Of a stretch of 7,197 nt of DNA, positions 1 to 5,921 are shown piece after piece. The notes beneath the pieces were generated by a model. That model was not told the origin of the DNA and made no database searches. It saw only the letters and a list, made by a program, of their open reading frames with translations. This stretch comes from an uncultured Clostridia bacterium (GTDB lineage: Bacteria > Bacillota_A > Clostridia > Christensenellales > Aristaeellaceae): positions 1 to 7,197 of the forward strand of contig CAMVDI010000091.1 in the NCBI GenBank assembly GCA_947166205.1. The letters run 5' to 3'. A program made the position numbers and the translations under genes. Numbering within the stretch: position 1 is the first letter of the stretch; each line of letters opens with the position of its first letter.

Positions 1-9
1 CCAGACATG

Positions 10-42
10 ACGGAGCCTTTCAGATGAAGGCTCCGTTTTTTT
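10..42 (+). terminator. Rho-independent terminator of an upstream plus-strand transcript
   Basis: CGGAGCCTT (11-19) pairs perfectly with AAGGCTCCG (27-35) around a 7-nt loop. An additional A10-T36 pair can form, and a run of seven T follows (36-42). The T-run lies only on the plus side, so the terminator serves a plus-strand gene or RNA that ends at or before the left edge. Nothing of that gene can be identified here. Confidence 0.9.
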
Positions 43-96
43 GTGCCCTGCGGGATTTCCGCTCCGCCGGTATCCGGCCCGGCAGGATGGAACCGG

Positions 97-135
97 AAAA
101 CCCCGGAAGCGGCTGAGACCCGCTCCCGGGGTTTT
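97..135 (-). terminator. Bidirectional-looking terminator after the aldo/keto reductase gene
   Basis: AAAACCCCGG (97-106) pairs with CCGGGGTTTT (126-135). After one A-C mismatch, AGCGG (108-112) pairs with CCGCT (120-124) around a 7-nt loop. On the minus strand it begins 26 nt after the reductase stop codon and ends in four T, so it should end the isomerase-reductase transcript. On the plus strand five T follow, so it could also back up the 10-42 terminator. Confidence 0.82.
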
Positions 136-161
136 TGTCAGAACATTGAACGCATGCCGGA

Positions 162-1289
162 TCAGTCCTTCTGCAGCTCTTCCGCGGATTTCCGCAGCAG
201 GCTGATGATGGGCAGGCGCTGGGGACAGGCTCCTTCGCACTGGCCGCAGGCGATGCAGTCTCCCGCCTTTCCGCGGCCCTGGGTTACGATTTTGTATTCA
301 CGCTCGACCCGGAACTGGGGACTCCCTTTCCGCCGGTTCTGGACGTTGAAGATCTCCGGAATCGGAATGTCCATCGGGCAGCCCTTTGTGCAGTAATGGC
401 AGGCGGTGCAGGGAATGGACTTGTCTTCATCCAGCGCCTTCTGTACCCGGTGCAGGATCTCCGTTTCCTCCCGGTCCAGGGGCCGGAAGTCCTTCATCGT
501 TTTCAGGTTGTCGTCCATCTGGGCCAGACTGCTCATGCCGCTGAGCACGGTGGATACGCCTTCCAGCTGAGCGGCGAAGCGAATGGCCCAGCTGGCGTAG
601 GAGACGTCCTTTCCGCAGCCGTCCAGGATCTTCCGGACTGCGGGAATGGGATCCGCCAGGATACCGCCCTTGACGGGCTCCATCACCACGACCGGCTTTC
701 CGTGGGCCCTGCAGATCTCGAGATTCCGCCGGGAGGCGACGCCGGGATTCTCCCAGTCCGCGTAGTTGATCTGCAGCTGCACAAACTCAGCGTCCGGATG
801 CTCCTCGAGCAGCATTTCAAGCAGCTCCGGATCCGCGTGGAAGGAGAACCCCCAATGGCGGATCAGCCCTTTGGCCTTCTGCTCCTTCACAAAATCCCAG
901 ATCCCGTACTCGGTATATTTTTCGTAGGTGTTGCGCTGCAGCGCGTGAAGCAGATAATAGTCAAAATATCCGGCGCCGGTGCGCTCGAGACTGGTATGGA
1001 ACTCCTGCTTCGCGCTCCGCTCATCCGTGGCCCCCAGAGTGGCGTTCAGCTTTGTCGCCAGCGTATAGGCCTCCCGGGGATGCCTTTCCGCCACCGCCGC
1101 CCGGAAGGCAGCCTCACTGGCTCCGCCGTCATAGACGAAGGCCGTGTCAAAATAGGTCCCGCCGGCGGCGAGAAAGCGGTCCGCCATCTCGCACACCTGC
1201 GGGATATCGATGGAACCGTCCTCGTTCTTCGGGAGGCGCATCAGTCCGAACCCGAGGATAAAGGGATTTTCCTCAAAAAGCGTTTTCAT
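162..1289 (-). CDS. Aldo/keto reductase with C-terminal double 4Fe-4S ferredoxin domain
   Basis: Predicted 375-aa cytoplasmic NAD(P)H-type oxidoreductase. The AKR TIM barrel covers about residues 8-275 and retains the family tetrad: Asp48 (in YFDTA), Tyr53, Lys80 (in ATKLN) and His115 (in LLHAL). The C-terminal part (about 290-360) carries two bacterial ferredoxin motifs: Cys294/297/300/304-Pro and Cys345/348/351/355-Pro. This architecture is known as the Fe-S AKR group common in anaerobes; the physiological substrate is not predictable. An upstream in-frame ATG exists at 1328, but the ATG at 1289 is chosen because AAAGGAG sits 6 nt before it and the barrel begins there. It is the second gene after the sugar isomerase-type gene (80-nt gap) and has no obvious promoter of its own, so co-transcription is inferred. 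That context suggests a sugar- or carbonyl-derived substrate. No truncation or missing catalytic residue is seen. Confidence 0.93.
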   Translation of the reverse strand: MKTLFEENPFILGFGLMRLPKNEDGSIDIPQVCEMADRFLAAGGTYFDTAFVYDGGASEAAFRAAVAERHPREAYTLATKLNATLGATDERSAKQEFHTSLERTGAGYFDYYLLHALQRNTYEKYTEYGIWDFVKEQKAKGLIRHWGFSFHADPELLEMLLEEHPDAEFVQLQINYADWENPGVASRRNLEICRAHGKPVVVMEPVKGGILADPIPAVRKILDGCGKDVSYASWAIRFAAQLEGVSTVLSGMSSLAQMDDNLKTMKDFRPLDREETEILHRVQKALDEDKSIPCTACHYCTKGCPMDIPIPEIFNVQNRRKGSPQFRVEREYKIVTQGRGKAGDCIACGQCEGACPQRLPIISLLRKSAEELQKD

Positions 1290-1369
1290 CGTTTGCTCCT
1301 TTCCGGTATGCATCCGTTTCGGTTTCATTCAGCCCCGATTCGCCCCCGGAGCGGGGCCGGGAGGGACTC

Positions 1370-2206
1370 TCAGGCTTCAAGTTCCTGCAGCGTCCTTCTC
1401 GCATTTTCGGCGTTCTCCGGCTTCGTGTTTTCCAGCGTCATGGACAAATCCTTCTCCCGGGCGAAGCGCATCAGCATGCGGTAATCCATTTCGCCCTCTC
1501 CGCAGGCCGCGGCATCCAGACTGCCGTCCGCAAGAACCGTGTAATCCTTCATATGAAGCAGGGCGACCCGGTCCCCCAGCCGGCGGACCGCCTCATCCAG
1601 CACGGCCTCCCGCCGGTCCAGATTCCCGGGACCCAGCAGGTTTACCGCGTCCAGAATGATCCGCAGATGATCGCTGTTCAGATCCGCCAGCATCCGCTCC
1701 GCCCGCTCAGGCGTGGAGATGATATGGGAATAAACGGGCTCGATGGCCATGATCACGCCCTCTTCCTCCGCCCGGCGGATCACCGGCCGCATCTGATCCA
1801 GGAAAAACCGGTACGCTTCCTCACTGCGCGCGGCCTCCCGGGCCAGGGGGCTGTCGGGGTGGACCGGCGTTTCGGAACCGACCATCCAGGCGCCGGTCTC
1901 CCGGGCGAAGGCCAGATGGGCGTAGTAGATCTCCCGCGTGCGGTCCCGCTCCTCCGGATCCGGATGGGTCAGGCACAGATAACATCCCAGCACAGCGCAG
2001 TCCATCCCGGTGCGGTAAAAGGCGCCGCGGATCTCCCCGGCAAAACCCTTCTCCGCCAGCTTCGACGGGGCGTCCTTCATGGAAAAGCCGGGCAGCGTCT
2101 TGCTCAGTGCCAGGTGCGCGCACTCGAAGCCCTGACCCCGGACAAAGGCGAGCCGCTGTTCCAGGGTGCCCGGAACCGTATCATGCAGCCGAATTCCAAT
2201 CTTCAT
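1370..2206 (-). CDS. Sugar phosphate isomerase/epimerase family protein (xylose isomerase-like TIM barrel)
   Basis: 278-aa soluble protein of the AP-endonuclease-2/xylose-isomerase-like TIM-barrel superfamily, whose members use a divalent metal to isomerise, epimerise or dehydrate sugars and cyclitols. It begins with the short barrel strand MKIGIRLHD. Likely metal ligands are Glu156 (in MAIEPV), Asp186 (in IILDAVN), His218 (in LLHMKD) and Glu259 (in MTLENT). The LLHMKD segment matches the usual V-x-H-x-K-D signature near the seventh strand. The length is normal for the family (about 260-300). A longer reading frame opens at 2359, but it would include the promoter. The ATG at 2206 has AGAGGA 8 nt upstream and starts exactly at the first barrel strand. 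It is the first gene of a two-gene unit with the Fe-S aldo/keto reductase. The exact sugar cannot be assigned from sequence; a nonenzymatic or endonuclease role is less likely. Confidence 0.88.
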   Translation of the reverse strand: MKIGIRLHDTVPGTLEQRLAFVRGQGFECAHLALSKTLPGFSMKDAPSKLAEKGFAGEIRGAFYRTGMDCAVLGCYLCLTHPDPEERDRTREIYYAHLAFARETGAWMVGSETPVHPDSPLAREAARSEEAYRFFLDQMRPVIRRAEEEGVIMAIEPVYSHIISTPERAERMLADLNSDHLRIILDAVNLLGPGNLDRREAVLDEAVRRLGDRVALLHMKDYTVLADGSLDAAACGEGEMDYRMLMRFAREKDLSMTLENTKPENAENARRTLQELEA

Positions 2207-2245
2207 CTGTTCGTCCTCTCTTTCTGTCGGGCGCTTTTCATCCTT

Positions 2246-2274
2246 ATAATACCTGTTCCTGCCCGGGCTTTCAA
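2246..2274 (-). promoter_or_regulatory. Sigma-70-type promoter for the isomerase-reductase unit
   Basis: Read on the minus strand there is TTGAAA (2274-2269), a 17-nt spacer, and TATTAT (2251-2246). Each box has one mismatch to consensus and the spacing is ideal. The predicted start, near 2239, gives a leader of about 33 nt before the ATG at 2206. The -35 box lies inside a small inverted repeat, CGGGC-7 nt-GCCCG (2264-2280), which could be a repressor site. Confidence 0.7.
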
Positions 2275-2392
2275 TGCCCGAGGGGAGATTTTTTGATACA
2301 CCCCTAGGGATTTTTCTGACAGTACCGGGAACTGCGCTGACAGGACGACCGTTCCGCAAAAGGGTCGGGAAGGAGGAAGATCCTTTGAAAAA

Positions 2393-2412
2393 GCCCCGCC
2401 GGAAGGCGGGGC
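2393..2412 (-). terminator. Rho-independent terminator of the prs-like gene
   Basis: GCCCCGCC (2393-2400) pairs with GGCGGGGC (2405-2412) around a 4-nt loop. On the minus strand TTTTT follows directly (2392-2388). It lies 52 nt past the prs-like stop codon and separates that gene from the downstream isomerase promoter. Confidence 0.92.
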
Positions 2413-2464
2413 AGCAGGTTCATTGCATTGTTTTCGGATCGGGCGGCGCCGGAGAAGCCGGCCA

Positions 2465-3685
2465 TCAGATCAGCCGGATTCCGTTCTCCATCTGTTCCTT
2501 TTCGTAGCGCTTCAGCAGGGCATGAATCCGATCATAGGGATTCAGCAGCTTGGCGAGGCTGCGGTCATGATTCAGCGTGGCGATGATGAAGGAAATATAC
2601 TTGCTCATATCCGCCTCAATGAACCATTCCCGTTTCGCGATTTCCGGATTCCGATAGGTCAGGTTGGTGGAGATCACGCGGTCGATAATCCCGTCCTTAT
2701 AGGCCTGGTCATATACCTCCAGACCGTTGGTGAACAGGGCAAAGGTGGCCGCGGCAAAGATCCGGTTCGCCTTTCTCTTTTTCAGTTCGCGGGCCAGCTC
2801 GATGACGCTCTCCCCGCTGGAGATAATATCGTCGGCGACGAAAACATCCTTTCCTTCCACCGTGTTGCCCATGTATTCATGGGCGACAATCGGATTCCGG
2901 CCGCTGACGATCCGCGTATAATCCCGCCGCTTGTAGAACATGCCCATATCCAGCCCGAGGACGGAGGCATAGAAGATGTTCCGGTCGATGGCTCCCTCAT
3001 CGGGGGAGACGATCATCATATGATCCTTGTCAATCCGAAGGGCTTTCTCACGCTTCAGCAGGGCCTTGAACACCTGATAGCTGGGCATGAAGCTTTCAAA
3101 ACCGGCGGTGGGGATGGCGTTCTGTACGCGGGGATCATGGGCATCAAAGGTGATCAGATTGCTGACACCCATCCGCTCCAGATCCTGAAGCATCATCGCG
3201 CAGTCAAGACTCTCACGGCTGGAACGGCGGTGCTGGCGGCCTTCGTACAGCATGGGCATGATGACCGAAATCCGCTTTGCCTTGCCGTTGGTCGCCGCGA
3301 TGATGCGCCGCAGGTTCGCGTAATGATCGTCCGGGCTCAGAGGCGTATCCATCCCGTAGAGCTTATAGGTCACATTATAGGCGCCGGGATCGCAAAGAAT
3401 AAAGAGATCATATCCCCGGATAGACTCCCTGATGATGCCTTTGCCTTCACCGTTTCCGAAACGGGGGCATTCGACCTTGATCAGAAAATCGTCCCTCTCC
3501 ATGCCGGGGGTTGTACTCATATCCCCGTCAACGGTGGTCTCCTCGGTATGATCCCGCCACTTTTTCAGCCAGCTGTTTACTTTTTCGCCCATCACTTCCG
3601 TTCCGGGCATAGCGATCAGCCCCAGAGGGCCCACCGGATAGGTCAGAAAGGATTCGTTATTCCAGGTGCTCACGAAATCTGTCAT
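2465..3685 (-). CDS. prs: Ribose-phosphate pyrophosphokinase (PRPP synthetase), long divergent type
   Basis: 406-aa cytoplasmic enzyme expected to make PRPP from ribose 5-phosphate and ATP for purine, pyrimidine, NAD, His and Trp synthesis. An N-terminal PRTase-like half contains PRFGNGE (74-80) and RGYDLFILCD (90-99), matching the family RFSDGE and RGxDVFI blocks. The ATP-loop region reads RQHRRSSRES (150-159), His183 lies in FDAHDP, the catalytic-loop Lys is Lys252 in FYKRRD, and the PRPP loop is ADDIISSGES (284-293). It is about 90 residues longer than the usual ~315. Part of the excess is an acidic insert around 44-66; the rest is C-terminal. Two family residues differ: the Asp of RQDR is His152, and the second Asp of DDxxD in the PRPP loop is Ser289. 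The start at 3685 follows GGGAGGA with about 6 nt spacing. The longer frame to 4126 would run through the promoter and into the divergent protease gene, so it is rejected. A PRPP-binding paralogue without synthetase activity is possible. Confidence 0.9.
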   Translation of the reverse strand: MTDFVSTWNNESFLTYPVGPLGLIAMPGTEVMGEKVNSWLKKWRDHTEETTVDGDMSTTPGMERDDFLIKVECPRFGNGEGKGIIRESIRGYDLFILCDPGAYNVTYKLYGMDTPLSPDDHYANLRRIIAATNGKAKRISVIMPMLYEGRQHRRSSRESLDCAMMLQDLERMGVSNLITFDAHDPRVQNAIPTAGFESFMPSYQVFKALLKREKALRIDKDHMMIVSPDEGAIDRNIFYASVLGLDMGMFYKRRDYTRIVSGRNPIVAHEYMGNTVEGKDVFVADDIISSGESVIELARELKKRKANRIFAAATFALFTNGLEVYDQAYKDGIIDRVISTNLTYRNPEIAKREWFIEADMSKYISFIIATLNHDRSLAKLLNPYDRIHALLKRYEKEQMENGIRLI

Positions 3686-3728
3686 GCAGATCCTCCCTCT
3701 AGTCCCTCTGAATCGGAGTGACACAGGC

Positions 3729-3757
3729 ATTATACTCAAAAAAAGGATGGTTGAGAA
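3729..3757 (-). promoter_or_regulatory. Probable sigma-70-type promoter for the prs-like gene
   Basis: On the minus strand a perfect TATAAT (3734-3729) lies 17 nt downstream of TTCTCA (3757-3752), which matches four of six -35 positions. An A/T-rich tract lies just beyond the -35. Transcription would start near 3722, giving a leader of about 37 nt that includes the GGGAGGA ribosome-binding site. Confidence 0.6.
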
Positions 3758-3841
3758 GGGGGAAAACTCCTTTTTTTTCAATAAAAACAGGGTTACGGAC
3801 AATCTGGTCTCCATTTGGTCGGTTTTCCACATGATAATCCC

Positions 3842-3891
3842 TGAAACGTTAACATTCCGTTCATACTCCGGACAAAATTGTGATTTATACT
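3842..3891 (+). promoter_or_regulatory. Putative promoter region of the HtrA-type protease gene
   Basis: Two imperfect candidates overlap. TGAAACGTT (3842-3850) resembles the -35 box of extracytoplasmic-function sigma factors such as Bacillus SigW, but no CGTA/CGTC -10 box lies at the expected distance. TATACT (3886-3891) is a fair sigma-A -10 box, but its best -35 (TTCATA, 3860-3865) is 20 nt away, which is too far. The site is placed by position and these partial matches only. Confidence 0.35.
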
Positions 3892-3898
3892 GACCCCG

Positions 3899-3918
3899 AA
3901 ATCCGGAAAGGAGGATTT
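3899..3918 (+). promoter_or_regulatory. Ribosome-binding site of the protease gene, inside a small hairpin
   Basis: AAAGGAGG (3907-3914) is a near-perfect Shine-Dalgarno site 9 nt before the ATG at 3924, which decides that start over the adjacent ATG at 3927. It is flanked by AAATCC (3899-3904) and GGATTT (3913-3918), which can pair across an 8-nt loop and place the site in the loop and 3' arm. The stem is only 6 bp, so its effect is uncertain. Confidence 0.6.
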
Positions 3919-3923
3919 GCAAG

Positions 3924-5249
3924 ATGATGAAAAAGATTCTGAACAGAAAACACCTTGGATATATCGCGCTGGCTCTGGCCTGCGTCATGATCGGAACAGG
4001 CATTTCGGCAGTCCGGTCCGCTGAGGCCGCGGACTCGGTCATGGCGGCCGATCCTTCCTCCTCTTCCTCCGTGTCTCCCTTTGTGGAGCCCATCGCGAAG
4101 GTGAAGGGCAGCGTCGTCGGCGTCAATAACTACCAGCTGGTTTCCAACTACTACGGCAACGGATACGGCAACGGATACGGGAACTACTTCCCCTGGGGCG
4201 ATTTCTTCGGCTACGGATACGGCAACGGGAACGGCCGGAATCAGGAATCCCGGGAAGTGAAATACGGCAGCGGCTCCGGCGTCGTGATCGCGAAGGAATA
4301 TGTCCTGACCAATTATCATGTGGTCGAGAACGCCAGCAGCCTGGAGGTGGCCGTGACCCGGGACGACAAGTCGGATCCCGATCTCCTGTCCGCCACCGTG
4401 GCCGCCTATGACGAGGAAGTCGACGTGGCCGTGCTGTACGTGCCCGGCCTGGATCTGGAACCTGTCGTCCTGGGCGACAGCGACGCGCTGCAGGTGGGTG
4501 AGTTCGTCTTCAACGTCGGCAACCCCATCGGCTTCACAGGCACCGTGACCGCGGGCATCGTTTCCGGTCTGAACCGGGAGATCGAAACCGGCACCATCAC
4601 GGACCGCTACGGCCGGACCACCCAGGTGGTCAACACCATGATCCAGACGGACGCTGCGATCAACAGCGGCAACAGCGGCGGCGGCATGTTCAACCTGGCC
4701 GGCGAGCTGGTCGGCATCCCCACCCTGAAGTACAGCGGAAGCCGTTATTCCGGCGGCGCCATGGTTGAATCCATCGGCATGTCCATCCCGATCAATGACG
4801 TCAAGCCCGTCATCGAGAGAGCGCTGAGCGGAGACCGTTCCGCGCAGAGCGGCCAGAACGTGAACCAGGAACAGCAGGCGCAGGCTCCGGTTGACAACAG
4901 CCTGGAAGGCAAGCCCCGGATGGGCGTCACCATCACTACGCTGAGCGGTTCCGCCGTGAGCAGCGGAGCGCTGCCGAAGGGTGTCTATGTCATGTCCGTG
5001 GACAGCGGAAGCCCCGCCGAGGCGGCCGGCGTTCTGCCCTGGGACATCATCGTGGAAGCGAACGGCGAAATCATTACTTCCTCCTCGGATCTGACCGAAA
5101 TCATCTCCGGCATGAAGGAAGGCGACGAACTGAAGCTGAAGGTTTTCCGGACAGGCGTGGATCTCTCCAAGGCGACGGAGATTCCCGAAGACGGAGAATA
5201 CATCGACCTGACCCTGAACCTGGCTATTGTGGACGCGGTGGCGCAGTAA
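3924..5249 (+). CDS. htrA: HtrA/DegP-like trypsin-type serine protease with one PDZ domain (S1C)
   Basis: 441-aa extracytoplasmic protease expected to degrade or refold damaged envelope proteins. A basic N-terminus is followed by a hydrophobic segment (11-30). AEA-A at 33-36 is a possible signal peptidase I site; if uncut, the segment would be a membrane anchor. The protease domain (about 52-300) has the triad His132 (in TNYHVV), Asp167 (in VDVAVL) and Ser251 (in SGNSGGG). Between the first strand and GSGSGVVI, where DegP has its LA loop, lies a Tyr/Gly/Asn/Phe-rich insert (75-104) built from YGNG units. A Gln/Asn/Ser-rich linker (303-328) leads to a single PDZ domain (about 331-433). One PDZ plus a membrane or signal segment is typical of Gram-positive HtrA. 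The gene is monocistronic, divergent from prs, and ends at a strong terminator. Cys20 does not sit in a proper lipobox. Assignment to S1C is firm; choosing among HtrA, HtrB and HtrC names is not possible. Confidence 0.95.
   Translation: MMKKILNRKHLGYIALALACVMIGTGISAVRSAEAADSVMAADPSSSSSVSPFVEPIAKVKGSVVGVNNYQLVSNYYGNGYGNGYGNYFPWGDFFGYGYGNGNGRNQESREVKYGSGSGVVIAKEYVLTNYHVVENASSLEVAVTRDDKSDPDLLSATVAAYDEEVDVAVLYVPGLDLEPVVLGDSDALQVGEFVFNVGNPIGFTGTVTAGIVSGLNREIETGTITDRYGRTTQVVNTMIQTDAAINSGNSGGGMFNLAGELVGIPTLKYSGSRYSGGAMVESIGMSIPINDVKPVIERALSGDRSAQSGQNVNQEQQAQAPVDNSLEGKPRMGVTITTLSGSAVSSGALPKGVYVMSVDSGSPAEAAGVLPWDIIVEANGEIITSSSDLTEIISGMKEGDELKLKVFRTGVDLSKATEIPEDGEYIDLTLNLAIVDAVAQ
4152..4184 (+). repeat. 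In-frame 12-bp tandem repeat in the protease LA loop
   Basis: TACGGCAACGGA occurs twice in tandem (4152-4175) and is followed by a partial third copy, TACGGGAAC. It encodes YGNG-YGNG-YGN. A related block occurs at 4212-4234. Slippage could change the copy number without changing frame. Confidence 0.85.
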
Positions 5250-5294
5250 GATTCAAGACCGGATCCGCGCCGGGGTTTCCCTGAAAAATGAATT

Positions 5295-5328
5295 CGGGCA
5301 TGGCTGAAAAAGCCATGCCCGCTTTTTT
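5295..5328 (+). terminator. Rho-independent terminator of the protease gene
   Basis: An 11-bp perfect stem forms between CGGGCATGGCT (5295-5305) and AGCCATGCCCG (5311-5321) with loop GAAAA, followed by C and six T (5323-5328). It lies 45 nt after the stop codon. On the minus strand the hairpin lies 15 nt past the end of the DUF3592-like gene but lacks an adjacent T-run, so it could only be a weak terminator in that direction. Confidence 0.95.
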
Positions 5329-5343
5329 GTGGACGCGGCGGTT

Positions 5344-5829
5344 CTATCCGCGAAAGCCGAACAGGCTCCGCAGATCTCCTCCGCCCACAAAGACCGCCAG
5401 CGCCACCGAAAGCGCCGCGCTCAGCAGGATCCAGATCAGAGCGACCCGGATGGCCTTGCCGCCCCTGTAAAGAAAAACAGGATCCGAGGAAAGGTGAAAC
5501 CGCGTCGGATCGGTTTCGCTGCAGAGCAGTCCGACCTGGGTCCCCACCGGGTTTTTCGAGGGATCAATGGCGTTTTCGTACGCCTGAGAATAGACCTTCC
5601 CAAACACTTCATACTCGATCGTGGCGGTAAAGTACCGGGTGGTTCCGCCACGGTACACATGCCTCTCATGGACGGTGTAACCCGTGATGGTGCCGGTAAC
5701 GCTGCGGGTTTCGGACTGCTCCCGCCTGGAGCAGTCCCTTCTGGTGCTGATTCCGGCCCAGAGCATAAGCCATCCGCCCAGGGACGCGACCGCGAAAAAC
5801 AGAAGCATCTTCAGCTGCAGTTCATCCAT
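5344..5829 (-). CDS. DUF3592-like small membrane protein
   Basis: 161-aa protein of unknown function. Two hydrophobic helices (about 8-28 and 127-149) flank a soluble beta-rich segment (43-115). That segment has the DUF3592 pattern: a V-x-G-x-I strand (TGTITGYTV), a YFTATIEYEVFGKVYS hairpin resembling the family's Y-x-V-x-G-x-x-Y, then VGTQVGLLCSETDPTRF, resembling the family's G-x-x-V-x-V-x-Y-x-P-x-x-P. The start at 5829 follows GAGAGGAG with 8 nt spacing. A longer frame to 6027 would overlap the neighbouring gene's end and is rejected. It lies 92 nt downstream of the YcxB-like membrane gene on the same strand with no promoter seen between, so co-transcription is likely. Cys103 is the only cysteine in the soluble segment; Cys33 lies just after helix 1. 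A structural or signalling role at the membrane is possible, but no catalytic motif is visible. Confidence 0.8.
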   Translation of the reverse strand: MDELQLKMLLFFAVASLGGWLMLWAGISTRRDCSRREQSETRSVTGTITGYTVHERHVYRGGTTRYFTATIEYEVFGKVYSQAYENAIDPSKNPVGTQVGLLCSETDPTRFHLSSDPVFLYRGGKAIRVALIWILLSAALSVALAVFVGGGDLRSLFGFRG

Positions 5830-5921
5830 ATTTTCAACTCCTCTCCGCAATGCCAGTGATCCGCCGCAGGAATCATGCCCGTGAGTTTTCAGCCTCCCAT
5901 CATGCTGCCGGCGGGGAAGAG

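Noticed and set aside
1..3. CCA at the very left edge just before a terminator, as if a tRNA 3' end
   Set aside because: Three bases cannot support a tRNA call; nothing else of the molecule is visible.
396..1484. 362-codon plus-strand open frame opposite the aldo/keto reductase
   Set aside because: It is antisense to a gene with intact catalytic and Fe-S motifs, its translation resembles no family I know, and GC-rich codon use readily produces such open antisense frames.
2423..3721. 432-codon plus-strand open frame opposite the prs-like gene
   Set aside because: It covers a clear PRPP synthetase gene and crosses both its terminator side and its promoter side. It shows no recognisable domain.
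3972..3986. Possible lipobox around Cys20 of the protease (ALAC)
   Set aside because: The -3 position is Ala and -2 is Leu, which does not fit the lipobox consensus. An ordinary signal peptide or anchor fits better.
3686..4126. N-terminal extension of the prs-like frame
   Set aside because: It would overlap the divergent protease gene and pass through the prs promoter. The ATG at 3685 has an excellent ribosome-binding site.
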